Shown here: piece after piece, positions 53,934 through 62,506 of the stretch
How positions within the stretch are numbered: position 1 is the first letter of the stretch
Layout: every line of letters begins with the position of its first letter
NCBI GenBank assembly: GCA_037965595.1
Contig: CP150183.1
Location: forward strand, 2,480,001 to 2,544,000
Length of the DNA stretch: 64,000 bases
Origin: Alkalihalobacillus sp. FSL W8-0930
GTDB lineage: Bacteria > Bacillota > Bacilli > Bacillales > Bacillaceae_D
Direction of reading: 5' to 3'
Notes under the pieces: model-generated
Told to the model about the DNA's origin: nothing
The model's input: only the letters and a program-made list of their open reading frames with translations
Databases searched by the model: none
Position numbers and translations under genes: made by a program

Positions 53934-54093
53934 GAGGCTGGACATAACTAAAAATCAATTTGAAAAGGGCGAATGATTCGATTGTAGAATCATTCGCCCT
54001 TTTTGATTTTATATGAACAAGCAAGGGATTCTCCTGTAGTGGATTAATTGCTATGTTTTTGTTTTCTCGCTACATACATGTTATGTCCCGCCC
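53934..54093 (+). repeat. Dispersed MITE-like repeat, copy E (internal deletion)
   Basis: The termini GAGGCTGGACATAAC and GTTATGTCCCGCCC are both intact. The hairpin GGGCGAATGATTC / GAATCATTCGCCC is at 53967-54000 with T5 tail. About 100 bp of the long-form middle are missing; the junction falls within short GAGGGA-like direct repeats seen in copy C. It begins 14 bp after the GNAT stop. The rest of the 333-bp gap (54094-54252) shows only a weak CCCA/TGGG hairpin near 54150-54176. Confidence 0.88.
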
Positions 54094-54252
54094 TTGTTTT
54101 TTTGTTTCAAACTTCACTTCGTCCAAAAACAAATCCAAGCTGCCCATTTTTGTGATAATTGGGTTTTTTGCGTCTTTTTTTCGCCTGATTTACATATGAT
54201 GTAGCAAACTTAACAACAGTATTTGACGCTTGTAAAAGGGGTGTACACACTC

Positions 54253-54852
54253 ATGAGAGACGCGTATTTTGATGTGGAGTTTACTGAAGTCTACATTGAG
54301 CTAACGAAAACGGCTCTTCATCAGTTTATTAAGCGCATGATGAGTCAGCACTATTCTCTCTTCTGGAGATACGATACCACCACCATTTTCTTAATGATCG
54401 AAATGGAGGATTATATCCACGAGCTTCCATTTGTACGTAATGCTTCGTTTTTAACATTATCTGCAGAGAGGCTGAATATCTATGATGAAATCCTCGCTGC
54501 AGCTCTTGAGAAGCTACTACAATGTGAAAAAGGAAATGGCATCGTAAAACGGGCAGGAAATGGCCCAATGTACATTACCTCATACCAAGCTGGGGACATT
54601 GAATCCATGATTGAAATTGATGGGAGTGAGAAGGTCATGATGAACCGAAATGGCTCGATGGTCCAGTATCGGGATGACGGAAAAGCTTTAGATCCGCGTA
54701 CAATCTTTAACATGATGAATCTTGAAATTGACTATGTTTTAATGGAACTATTTGAATCGCTTCAAGAGGACAATGAAAAAAAGGTTACACTCCACAAGCA
54801 AAGGTTAAAGCGCCTCATCAACAGACGTGAGCAAGTGAAACAGCTTCTCTAA
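54253..54852 (+). CDS. Unknown protein, 199 residues
   Basis: A soluble protein that I cannot assign. It begins MRDAYFDVEFTEVYIELTKT, with an AAAGGGG site about 11 bases upstream. The middle region (SMIEIDGSEKVMMNRNGSMV) suggests small beta strands, and the last 50 residues form a charged helix (DNEKKVTLHKQRLKRLINRR). No signal peptide or membrane helix is seen. It lies 143 bp upstream of the SNF2 partner gene. The start could be a few codons upstream, at GTG or TTG. Confidence 0.65.
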   Translation: MRDAYFDVEFTEVYIELTKTALHQFIKRMMSQHYSLFWRYDTTTIFLMIEMEDYIHELPFVRNASFLTLSAERLNIYDEILAAALEKLLQCEKGNGIVKRAGNGPMYITSYQAGDIESMIEIDGSEKVMMNRNGSMVQYRDDGKALDPRTIFNMMNLEIDYVLMELFESLQEDNEKKVTLHKQRLKRLINRREQVKQLL

Positions 54853-54995
54853 TCATTCTCCGCAAGCACAGGTTCTGGTGCTTGCATTTTTTCGGGCTCC
54901 CTCCATACATATACCCAATAATCCTCCCTACCTTTATTTCTCTTTCAGAAAAAGTTACAATAGAGAGATGCTTTAAGATAGATGAGGTGATACGC

Positions 54996-56255
54996 ATGAA
55001 ATTCCCTATCCATATAAATACTGAAGAGGTAGCAAGCAAGCTACAGCCTTCTGTTGTTTCAACCTATAAAAAGCTAGCCGCTTCTCGTTATTTTACGGCT
55101 AGTCATTTGGAGCTGCTTTCTAGTGAGGCTAAGCATACCCTTCATACTCACCACAGCGAATCTGGTGTATGGGGGCATCTTCTTTATATTGAAGGCGTGT
55201 TTCAGCGATCGATTCAAAACAGTACATCCGAACAATCTCATAGACGGTTTGAACATTTCTATACATCACTCGAAGAAGACATCAATAAGGCGTTAGAAGA
55301 GCACAAAGATTCCCAGGCCGTTCGTGCTTTTATGAGACAGCTTGTTGTGCGACTGGAACAGGACCAGAAGTATGAATATGCACCCTGGCCTTCAATTATT
55401 GAACACTGTATTCCTACATTGTCAGCAGGACATTTGGAGCATCTAGAAGGAAGCCTTGCATCTAGTTCGTTACATCGTGGCTCTGCAGCAGCTGTTCGAT
55501 TAAAAAGCTATGTGACCTTACTTGTCGGTAAAGAAAAGCAAGCACTCGATCAATTGCTTACTTTCAAAGCAAACTGGTCCGAGCAACAATTAACCATACA
55601 CTTTAAGTGCTTAGAATCTCGTGAACGCTGGGAAACGATCCTGCATTGGTTAAAGCAACTCTTTCCAACCAAAACACAAAACAAATATGGTTCTCTGCAA
55701 GCTTTTGCCGATCGCAGTCATTCCCATTTAAATCAGAATGGTGGATTTTTAACGGACGTGTGGGATCGTTGGTTGCTTGCACCAAGCTTTCAACGATTTG
55801 CAGCCCTTACAGCTCACGAGAAAAAAGATAAAAAACAACAAATTGTTGACTATCTACTCCCGAGACTCGAAGCACAGCTTCACCAAACTCAGACCGTTCA
55901 AGTCTATATTCGTCTTCTTCATGATCAGCAACGGTTTGATAAAGCGGCTGAATATTTTTTAATGCATGAACGAAACCCTTCTCGTTTACATGAAGATAAA
56001 GAAGCACTTATTGAAACGATGAAGACTTTTACGCCTGAACTTTTAAAACCAGTGTTTCACCAATTTGTCGTTCGACTTGCGGAAAAGAAATCAAGAGTAC
56101 ATTATGAAAAAGCAGCTTTTTACGTGTCGGAGCTTTTACAGGTTTATCAGCTCGATCACTCAGAAGCTCTTTTCTACGATTATTTAGAGCGACTAAAAGC
56201 GGAGTATAAAACCTACCGTGCATTTATCAAGGAGCTGAATGTGATCCATGCGTAA
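54996..56255 (+). CDS. SNF2-helicase partner protein lacking a SWIM zinc finger
   Basis: A 419-residue helical protein immediately upstream of, and overlapping by 8 bp, the SNF2 helicase gene. In B. subtilis the equivalent gene is ywqB, whose product has a SWIM zinc finger. Here only two Cys occur (in EHCIP and FKCLES), so the CxC...CxH motif is absent. Helical repeats dominate, with several WxxW-like segments. ATG 54996 follows GAGGTGA. The role is inferred only from coupling to the helicase. Confidence 0.7.
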   Translation: MKFPIHINTEEVASKLQPSVVSTYKKLAASRYFTASHLELLSSEAKHTLHTHHSESGVWGHLLYIEGVFQRSIQNSTSEQSHRRFEHFYTSLEEDINKALEEHKDSQAVRAFMRQLVVRLEQDQKYEYAPWPSIIEHCIPTLSAGHLEHLEGSLASSSLHRGSAAAVRLKSYVTLLVGKEKQALDQLLTFKANWSEQQLTIHFKCLESRERWETILHWLKQLFPTKTQNKYGSLQAFADRSHSHLNQNGGFLTDVWDRWLLAPSFQRFAALTAHEKKDKKQQIVDYLLPRLEAQLHQTQTVQVYIRLLHDQQRFDKAAEYFLMHERNPSRLHEDKEALIETMKTFTPELLKPVFHQFVVRLAEKKSRVHYEKAAFYVSELLQVYQLDHSEALFYDYLERLKAEYKTYRAFIKELNVIHA

Positions 56256-59253
56256 AATGATCATTCATGGAGGATGGGTAGATAAACACTTTTTTGTGTG
56301 GGCAGAACAAACCAAAAAGTCCAGATTTGATCAAGTGGATAGCTTTAAATACCCATTTCTCTATTCACCTTTTGAATTAAAATTAATGCTGTATCAAACC
56401 GACCCCCACTCCTTTTATGGCACATTTGTGCATACGGGACAGGCAGTTTTACAAGTACCTTTGCAAAACCGTCAAGTGCAGTCTCCTGCTGGGGATGCAA
56501 CTGTGTATCAAGCAGATCAGCAAACAAAATATTATCCATTCCCTGTTGAAGGCATTAAGCTTACGTCAGATGAGTTTGTTGCACAGCTCGCCTTACTTAA
56601 AACGTGGTCTGACCTTCCTTTTGTTGAATTTGGTTATGACTTAAGCGTTTGGATCGACCTAGCTGATAAAGTGAAATCCTTGATTGAGGACGGTCAATTT
56701 TTGCCGGCAGCAGATGGTACATGGAAACTAAAAGAAAATCATATCCCTTTAAAATCATGGGCCGCTGCTTTACCGCAAGTAAGCTACTCATTGCATGCGG
56801 AGCAACCGAGTAGTAAAGATATAGAATCTGATCGATTAAAGGAAGAACGATTAGCCAACATTCTACACACGATTGCAGATGCCTCTATACGATCAGTCAT
56901 GAATAAGCCAACTGTACAAGAAGCATTTGATGGATGGCGTGAAAGTGTCGGTGAAAAGTGGAGACCTCTCGTACAGACTCTTGCTTCTAAAGCCGCTAAA
57001 CAAACTCCAATGGTTCAACCTAAGGGGCGTCTAGAGCAGGAACTTGGGACAAGTAAGCAAACCCCTTTTCAAACGGCACTTCGCGTTGAAGAACCCATTG
57101 ATCCAAATGGTGAGTGGAAGGTTAAACTGTGTCTAAGCGATCGTGAACACCCTACGCACATTGTAGAAATGGCAGATCTAGAAAAGGGAGAACACCCTTG
57201 GCGCATAAACCCAATCAGTCATCTTAAAATGGATGCTGCTTCCATCTCAAAGGCCGTTCCTTTTCTAGAACAAATGAGTTTAGCGAATGCAACCGTTTCG
57301 TTAGATGCCGATGATGTTTATCTCTTATGTACAACATATGACGGCACCCTTCAAGAACTAGGTGTGCACTTAATTGTTCCTAATTGGCTAAAGCAGAAGC
57401 ATTCATTTAATGTGAATTTAGCTGTTGATACACCTAAACAACAGGATATCTACAGTGAACCACTATTAAATTGGGAGAATGTTGCTGACTTTACGTATAC
57501 AATTGCTATTGGAGATGTGGTGCTTTCATCTGAGGATTTCACTCAATTTGTAGAAGAAAAAAGACCTTTCATCTATCAAAATGGTCAATGGGTTGCATGG
57601 GACCCATCCATGGCAAAGAAGCTTGAATCCTACCTTGACAAGCTTGATCAACAAGCGACCTATTTAGATACCCTACTTCTTGATGAAGCGGTCGGAGAAG
57701 ATGACCTTGATCTTGATGTTGAATGGGAGATTGAATGGCAGGAAGAGATGAAAGAACGGCTCACAAAAGTCTATCAGGAGGAGCCCCCTCTTATCTCTCT
57801 ACCAGAAACATTTCCTGGCGAGCTTAGAGAGTATCAGCATAAGGGAGTATCCTGGCTTACCCACTTACGTCGTGCGGGCTTTGGAGGCGTATTAGCAGAT
57901 GATATGGGCCTTGGCAAATCCATTCAGACCTTAGTGTATATGCTGTATGTGAAAGAGGCTCAAAAACAGGCTCAAACAGACCATTCAGAGCCGTTTCTCT
58001 TAATTTGTCCAACGTCTCTTCTATATAATTGGGCGCACGAGGCCCAGCAATTTGCTCCATCTCTGAGAGTGTTTATTCATCACGGGCAAACGCGCATTAC
58101 GCAGCTTCTAGATAGTCAAGAGCTTGAAGAATGGGATTTAGTCTTAACCTCCTACCAGCTTGCTGTACGAGATGCTGAAGCCTTTCAAAACATCCATTGG
58201 AATGGAATGGTTCTTGATGAAGCACAGCATATTAAGAATGTTGATACTAAACAGCGAAGAGTGATCAAGCAATTTAAAGCAAATCACATCCTTGCTTTAA
58301 CTGGTACGCCTATTGAAAACCGCTTAAGAGAGCTCTGGTCATTAATGGACGTGACAAACCCGACCTTACTTGGCCGCTATCATGCATTTCAAAATCAATT
58401 TATAAAAAAAATTGAGAAAGAAAAAGATTCAGAACGACTCGAGCAGCTACAAGCAACGATTCGCCCATTTATTTTAAGACGTAAAAAGGATGATTTAACG
58501 CTTCAGTTAAATTTACCCGAGAAGAAGGAGCAGCTTCATCACGTGCACCTTTCTCTTGAACAGGCCGCTTATTATCAAGCTGTGGTGGAGGAAGTGTCTA
58601 AGCAGCTGCATGAAGTTTCCAACATGGAACGACGTTCGCTTATCCTGAGAAGCTTAACGAGGCTCAAACAGATTTGTAATCACCCTGCTCACTTCTTGAA
58701 AACACGAGACATGGACGCACACGAATCTGGTAAGTGGGATGAATTTTTGCGAATTATTGATTCCATTCAAGAACGTGGAGAAAAGGTACTGATCTTCACT
58801 CAGTACAAAGAAATGGGCTCACTGATTACTCAAGAGCTTGAAAAACGTATGAATCATCCGGTTCCCTTTTTACACGGTAGTCTTACGAGAGCCATGAGGC
58901 AGGCCTTAATTACTGATTTCCAAACTAATGAGCAAACATCGGCTTTTGTGCTTTCCTTAAAAGCTGGAGGCGTTGGGTTAAACTTAACGGCAGCGACTCA
59001 TGTGATTCATTACGACCGCTGGTGGAACCCAGCAGTTGAGAATCAAGCGACGGACCGCGCATTTCGAATTGGTCAAACCTCAGATGTAACAGTCCATAAA
59101 CTGATTACAACCGGAACAGTCGAGGAACGAATTAACCGAATGCTTGTTTCAAAACAAACACTGGCCGACGAAATCTTATCCTCAGAGGCAGCTCAATTCA
59201 CGGAAATGTCGGATGACGAAGTCTTACAGCTTATCCGTCTAACCAAAGAGTAA
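56248..59253 (+). CDS. SNF2/Rad54-family helicase (YwqA-like)
   Basis: A 1001-residue SWI2/SNF2 ATPase. The N-terminal 500 residues are the bacterial SNF2-associated region. Walker A reads DDMGLGKSIQT (about 551), motif II DEAQ (about 656), motif III LTGTPIENRL, and the C-terminal helicase domain includes SLKAGGVGLNLTAA, YDRWWNPAVENQATDRAFRI. It should translocate on duplex DNA or remodel protein-DNA complexes; in B. subtilis YwqA is the relative. ATG 56248 overlaps the stop of the partner gene; AGGAG is 13 bases upstream, so coupling is likely. Confidence 0.93.
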   Translation: MRKMIIHGGWVDKHFFVWAEQTKKSRFDQVDSFKYPFLYSPFELKLMLYQTDPHSFYGTFVHTGQAVLQVPLQNRQVQSPAGDATVYQADQQTKYYPFPVEGIKLTSDEFVAQLALLKTWSDLPFVEFGYDLSVWIDLADKVKSLIEDGQFLPAADGTWKLKENHIPLKSWAAALPQVSYSLHAEQPSSKDIESDRLKEERLANILHTIADASIRSVMNKPTVQEAFDGWRESVGEKWRPLVQTLASKAAKQTPMVQPKGRLEQELGTSKQTPFQTALRVEEPIDPNGEWKVKLCLSDREHPTHIVEMADLEKGEHPWRINPISHLKMDAASISKAVPFLEQMSLANATVSLDADDVYLLCTTYDGTLQELGVHLIVPNWLKQKHSFNVNLAVDTPKQQDIYSEPLLNWENVADFTYTIAIGDVVLSSEDFTQFVEEKRPFIYQNGQWVAWDPSMAKKLESYLDKLDQQATYLDTLLLDEAVGEDDLDLDVEWEIEWQEEMKERLTKVYQEEPPLISLPETFPGELREYQHKGVSWLTHLRRAGFGGVLADDMGLGKSIQTLVYMLYVKEAQKQAQTDHSEPFLLICPTSLLYNWAHEAQQFAPSLRVFIHHGQTRITQLLDSQELEEWDLVLTSYQLAVRDAEAFQNIHWNGMVLDEAQHIKNVDTKQRRVIKQFKANHILALTGTPIENRLRELWSLMDVTNPTLLGRYHAFQNQFIKKIEKEKDSERLEQLQATIRPFILRRKKDDLTLQLNLPEKKEQLHHVHLSLEQAAYYQAVVEEVSKQLHEVSNMERRSLILRSLTRLKQICNHPAHFLKTRDMDAHESGKWDEFLRIIDSIQERGEKVLIFTQYKEMGSLITQELEKRMNHPVPFLHGSLTRAMRQALITDFQTNEQTSAFVLSLKAGGVGLNLTAATHVIHYDRWWNPAVENQATDRAFRIGQTSDVTVHKLITTGTVEERINRMLVSKQTLADEILSSEAAQFTEMSDDEVLQLIRLTKE

Positions 59254-59268
59254 AGGAGCAATCAACGG

Positions 59269-59427
59269 ATGGATCCTCTATTTAAAACGTATTGGTATGG
59301 CAAAAAGAAACCTTTAGAACCAATATCAAATGACATGTTACAAACAGATGATGAAGAAGGAAAAGCGTGGACCACGTTTAAGAAGGCTGTACAAGAAGCC
59401 ATTCAATCTGAATCAAAGACAAAATAA
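59269..59427 (+). CDS. Small protein downstream of the SNF2 helicase, 52 residues
   Basis: A short gene with AAAGGAG ten bases before its ATG, 15 bp after the helicase stop and ending at a terminator. The product begins MDPLFKTYWYGKKKPLEPIS and ends QSESKTK. It is polar, probably unstructured then helical (AWTTFKKAVQEAI). No family is recognised. It is transcriptionally part of the helicase operon and may be a helicase accessory peptide; this is inference from position only. Confidence 0.7.
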   Translation: MDPLFKTYWYGKKKPLEPISNDMLQTDDEEGKAWTTFKKAVQEAIQSESKTK

Positions 59428-59470
59428 AAAAAGCTCTGACTCATGGAAATACCATGGGTCAGAGCTTTTT
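59428..59470. terminator. Bidirectional terminator, helicase operon / lipoprotein gene
   Basis: A 19-bp stem (59428-59446 with 59452-59470), one mismatch, A-rich and T-rich flanks. Confidence 0.92.
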
Positions 59471-59471
59471 C

Positions 59472-59954
59472 TTATGACTTTGTAATATCGACGTCAATCG
59501 TTGTAACTGGTAATTCTACTTCATTTTGAGGCTTGCCTACAATCTCTGCTGACAACGTATAATGTCCTTCTTCAAGATCGGCTACAGAAATGGATTCTTG
59601 AAACTTCTGGGTTCCTCCTGTTTCAATCTCCTCTTCAATTAAAGCCATTGTAAACATCATGCCTTCCGAAAATCGGTACACTTCTTCTTCTGATTCATCG
59701 GTTAATACAAGCTCATACGTTTGCGAGCTAGGATAGATCAGAGTCTGAACTTCGTCTGTTTTATTCGTTAACAGCATGTTCACACGCAGCTGCTCACTAT
59801 CCTGTACGGCTTGTACTTCAAGCTGCCAGCCATTCATTTCTTCCACTCCTTGCTGATTTGATTCGTTCTCATCAGGTGCTTCTGTTTCTTGCCCACAAGC
59901 GGTTAAAGCAAAAAGAAATCCTAAAACAAGAATGGACGTAAGCATTTTGTACAT
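59472..59954 (-). CDS. Lipoprotein with BsuPI-like domain
   Basis: A 160-residue lipoprotein; the lipobox LTAC places the lipidated Cys at residue 20. A short acidic spacer is followed by an all-beta domain (WQLEVQAVQDSEQLRVNMLL ... TYELVLTDESEEEVYRFSEG) that resembles the BsuPI intracellular proteinase inhibitor family (PF12690). Related extracellular domains are common in Bacillus; inhibitory activity is not implied. Start at ATG 59954 follows GGGAGTG. It lies 12 bp downstream of the YitT-like gene, so probably an operon. Confidence 0.78.
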   Translation of the reverse strand: MYKMLTSILVLGFLFALTACGQETEAPDENESNQQGVEEMNGWQLEVQAVQDSEQLRVNMLLTNKTDEVQTLIYPSSQTYELVLTDESEEEVYRFSEGMMFTMALIEEEIETGGTQKFQESISVADLEEGHYTLSAEIVGKPQNEVELPVTTIDVDITKS

Positions 59955-59966
59955 GATGTTCACTCC

Positions 59967-60788
59967 CTATTGTTTATTGAATAATCCGTAGACGCTTGCT
60001 GTTTCAACAATATTCGTAAACGCTTCGGGATCAACATCATTAATAATCGTCTTAAGGTCATATAGCTCATAACGGGTTAACACGATAAATAATACTTCTT
60101 TATCGTCAGAGGTATATCCTCCTTTTGCAGGTACTCTTGTGATCCCCCGAACCAAGCGTTCGTGAATCGCAGCTCGCAGCTCCTCTGCATGATTCGTCAC
60201 AATCATTGCAGTAAGCTTAACATATCGAGTATGGATCGCATCAATCACCCTAGACGTAACGTACAATGCAACAAGCGTATACAACGCCTTCTCTGGATCA
60301 AATAAGATACCCGCGGCCAGTACAATTAAGCTGTTTAACACAAAAAAGTAGATTCCTACCGGACGGTCACTATACCTTGCAAGAACCAAAGCGATAATGT
60401 CCAAGCCACCGGACGAGGCACCCCATCTTAGCATAAGGCCAGCACCAACTGCACCAAGCACTCCACCAAACACCGCGTTTAATAGAATATCCTGCGAGAA
60501 CGCATACTCAGGTAGTACTTCGAGAAAAAAGGATGTGATGGCTACACTGATAAAGCTATAAATGGTAAAGCTTTTTCCGACCTTCATCCAGCCAAGAATC
60601 GCAACCGGAATGTTTAATAAGAATAACAGCAATCCGGTTGAAAGATCAAATAGGGATGCAATTAATTGAGAAACACCCGTAAAACCACTTGCAAACACAT
60701 CTGCAGGTATTAAAAAGAAATTTAATGAAGCGGCAAGCAACGCCGACCCAATAATAATAATGATCATTTTTTGGACTTCTTTAATCAT
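59967..60788 (-). CDS. YitT-family membrane protein (DUF161/DUF2179)
   Basis: A 273-residue protein with five or six N-terminal membrane helices (about 8-195) and a C-terminal cytoplasmic DUF2179 domain (AMIVTNHAEELRAAIHERLV, RGITRVPAKGGYTSDDKEVL). This is the common Firmicute YitT/YpjC/YvjA/YxkD group, of unknown transport role. AGAGGTG precedes the ATG. In B. subtilis yitT lies near yitU (HAD) and yitV (esterase-like); here a yitV-like gene is upstream, supporting a relation, but several paralogues exist. Confidence 0.88.
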   Translation of the reverse strand: MIKEVQKMIIIIIGSALLAASLNFFLIPADVFASGFTGVSQLIASLFDLSTGLLLFLLNIPVAILGWMKVGKSFTIYSFISVAITSFFLEVLPEYAFSQDILLNAVFGGVLGAVGAGLMLRWGASSGGLDIIALVLARYSDRPVGIYFFVLNSLIVLAAGILFDPEKALYTLVALYVTSRVIDAIHTRYVKLTAMIVTNHAEELRAAIHERLVRGITRVPAKGGYTSDDKEVLFIVLTRYELYDLKTIINDVDPEAFTNIVETASVYGLFNKQ

Positions 60789-60825
60789 TCATACACCTCT
60801 TGTTTTATTACCCATATACCTCTTT

Positions 60826-61593
60826 TTATAATAAGTGTGAGGTAAACCAGTCAGTTAATTGGAATAATGCCTTTCTAGATACAGCATGCCCAGTTTCTTT
60901 TTCTGTATAAAGGGCTAGTCGTTCTGGAAAATGCTCATAATCGTGAAGTAATTCGTTATACAGTGTTGTAGAATAACGAGCAGGAACAACCTGGTCAGCT
61001 TCTCCATGCCAAATCATTAAAGGTCTTCCATTCAACTTATGAAGCTGCGTGGATAAATCAAACGTTCGGAGCTTTGCTAATGTTTCGTTCACGTGAACCT
61101 CCGGAACCTGAAAACCTTGACGGCCTATATGCTCAATTTGCATTGTAGCGAAATGTTCATAATAGGCACTACCCATTAGGCTCACAGCCGATTGTATCCA
61201 CTCATATTGACTTAATGCGCCGTACGTTGTAATTCCTCCCATTGATGTGCCTGCTACACCTATTCGACTTGGATCAATCAGCCCTCGTGCTATAAAGTGA
61301 TCTTTTAGTTTGTCCAGCTCTTGAATGGAGTTCATAACGATGTCCCAAAGAAGAATCGTTCGCTGCATTCCCGTGACACCGGCTTCTCTCTCGCCGTGAT
61401 GCAGAGCATCAGGTAAGATTACTCGGAATCCTTTTTGTGCAAGCTGGTACGCGATATGTAAGTTTTGATCTTTTGCACTTGTTAACCCGTGAAAGAAAAA
61501 AACAACAGGTTGATTTGACTGCTGATGGAGCGATTCTTTTGCAACATGTAAGAGTGGAATATCATCTACTTGTTCTCTCACTATTGAAATCAT
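60826..61593 (-). CDS. Alpha/beta hydrolase, YitV-like esterase
   Basis: A 255-residue serine hydrolase. The nucleophile Ser117 is in GVAGTSMGGITTYG, the acid lies in WHGEADQVVP and the His in KETGHAVSR. An oxyanion HGLTSAKDQ loop follows the first strand. It is of the prolyl-oligopeptidase-like esterase class seen in B. subtilis YitV. Start at ATG 61593 follows AAGGAG; the open frame up to 61689 runs into repeat copy F and is spurious. It lies upstream of the YitT-like gene on the same strand. Confidence 0.88.
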   Translation of the reverse strand: MISIVREQVDDIPLLHVAKESLHQQSNQPVVFFFHGLTSAKDQNLHIAYQLAQKGFRVILPDALHHGEREAGVTGMQRTILLWDIVMNSIQELDKLKDHFIARGLIDPSRIGVAGTSMGGITTYGALSQYEWIQSAVSLMGSAYYEHFATMQIEHIGRQGFQVPEVHVNETLAKLRTFDLSTQLHKLNGRPLMIWHGEADQVVPARYSTTLYNELLHDYEHFPERLALYTEKETGHAVSRKALFQLTDWFTSHLL

Positions 61594-61623
61594 GGTGACA
61601 TATCTCCTTTTTGAAAAAGAAAT

Positions 61624-61732
61624 AAGGGCCAGAACATAGCTTATATTTGACAAAAATACGAACGGCAAATGATTCAATTGCAGAATCATTTGCCCCTTTT
61701 TAATGATTTTTAGTTTTGTCCCAGCCTCTTAC
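61624..61732 (-). repeat. Dispersed MITE-like repeat, copy F (short form, reverse)
   Basis: Reads on the minus strand from AGAGGCTGGGACAAAAC (near 61732) to a degenerate GCTATGTTCTGGCC end. The hairpin GGCAAATGATTC / GAATCATTTGCC has matching G-to-A changes in both arms compared with the other copies. It begins directly after the stop of the 91-residue gene and may terminate it. The long-form second module is absent. Confidence 0.8.
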
Positions 61733-62008
61733 CTATTTTAATTGCTTCTGCTGCTCTTCATTGTAGCGTTGTACACTATACAATGCACCTTCGCCTACCA
61801 TTTTACTATCCTCCGACTTCGGAACAGGATTTCCTAATTGATCGTCCTTTTTGGTGTGGTCTGGTGTTATTTTATCAGAGACTTTAGCGTACGAATCTTT
61901 CATAACCTTTGAAACTTGTTTACGACGTGATTCGTCATTTAACCAAATAACCGCTCCACTTACTGCTCCTGCAACTGCTGAAGCGACAAGCCATTTTTTA
62001 ACTCCCAT
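61733..62008 (-). CDS. Small membrane-anchored (YtxH-like) protein, 91 residues
   Basis: One N-terminal hydrophobic helix with small residues (KKWLVASAVAGAVSGAVIWL) followed by a charged tail (DESRRKQVSKVMKDSYAKVS) with a proline-rich end. This is the general layout of YtxH-type general-stress proteins, but the match is only by pattern. Start at ATG 62008 is seven bases from GGGGAG; a GTG directly upstream is an alternative. Repeat copy F follows its stop immediately. Confidence 0.65.
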   Translation of the reverse strand: MGVKKWLVASAVAGAVSGAVIWLNDESRRKQVSKVMKDSYAKVSDKITPDHTKKDDQLGNPVPKSEDSKMVGEGALYSVQRYNEEQQKQLK

Positions 62009-62082
62009 CACTACTCTCCCCTTCCTTTTCTTATTATTATAATTTCCTATTCAACTCGTACTTAAACATCAATTCTGTCGTT

Positions 62083-62454
62083 TCAATCTTTATAGAGCTC
62101 GTCTGTTTGTTTAACAACCCATTCGAGCCCTTCCTTCACGTCGCCTTGCCATGACAGCATCCCACCAGCAAAGTTACGAACATTCAACATTCCTTGATCT
62201 TTTAAGTAGCGCGCGACATTTTGACTTCGCTTTCCACTTCTACAAATAAACACGTAAGAAGACGTGCGATCAAAATCATCTGCAAAGCTTGGAATGGTAT
62301 TCATTGGAATAAGCGGAACACCAGGAATATGCCCTTCTGCATACTCATCCAATTCGCGAACATCAATTAAAATTGGTTCCTTTGCACCCGTTAAAATAAG
62401 CTCACGTAACTCATCTTGGTCAATCTGTACAATTCCATCTTCTTCAAAAGACAT
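62083..62454 (-). CDS. Rhodanese-domain protein
   Basis: A 123-residue single-domain rhodanese (sulfurtransferase-like), cytoplasmic. The active-site loop is CRSGKRS with Cys71. The upstream conserved segments ILIDVRELDEYAEGHIPGV and IPMNTIP are typical. Relatives in Bacillus include YqhL-type proteins. The sulfur donor and acceptor are unknown. GAGGGTGAG lies before the ATG. It is 52 bp downstream of the AI-2E-family gene. Confidence 0.88.
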   Translation of the reverse strand: MSFEEDGIVQIDQDELRELILTGAKEPILIDVRELDEYAEGHIPGVPLIPMNTIPSFADDFDRTSSYVFICRSGKRSQNVARYLKDQGMLNVRNFAGGMLSWQGDVKEGLEWVVKQTDELYKD

Positions 62455-62506
62455 ACTCTCACCCTCAAATTCTTTTTATATAGTGTACGAAAGTGCCCCT
62501 GTCAAG

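Noticed and set aside
61593-61689. N-terminal extension of the YitV-like hydrolase
   Set aside because: It reads through the hairpin of repeat copy F; the ATG at 61593 has its own AAGGAG.
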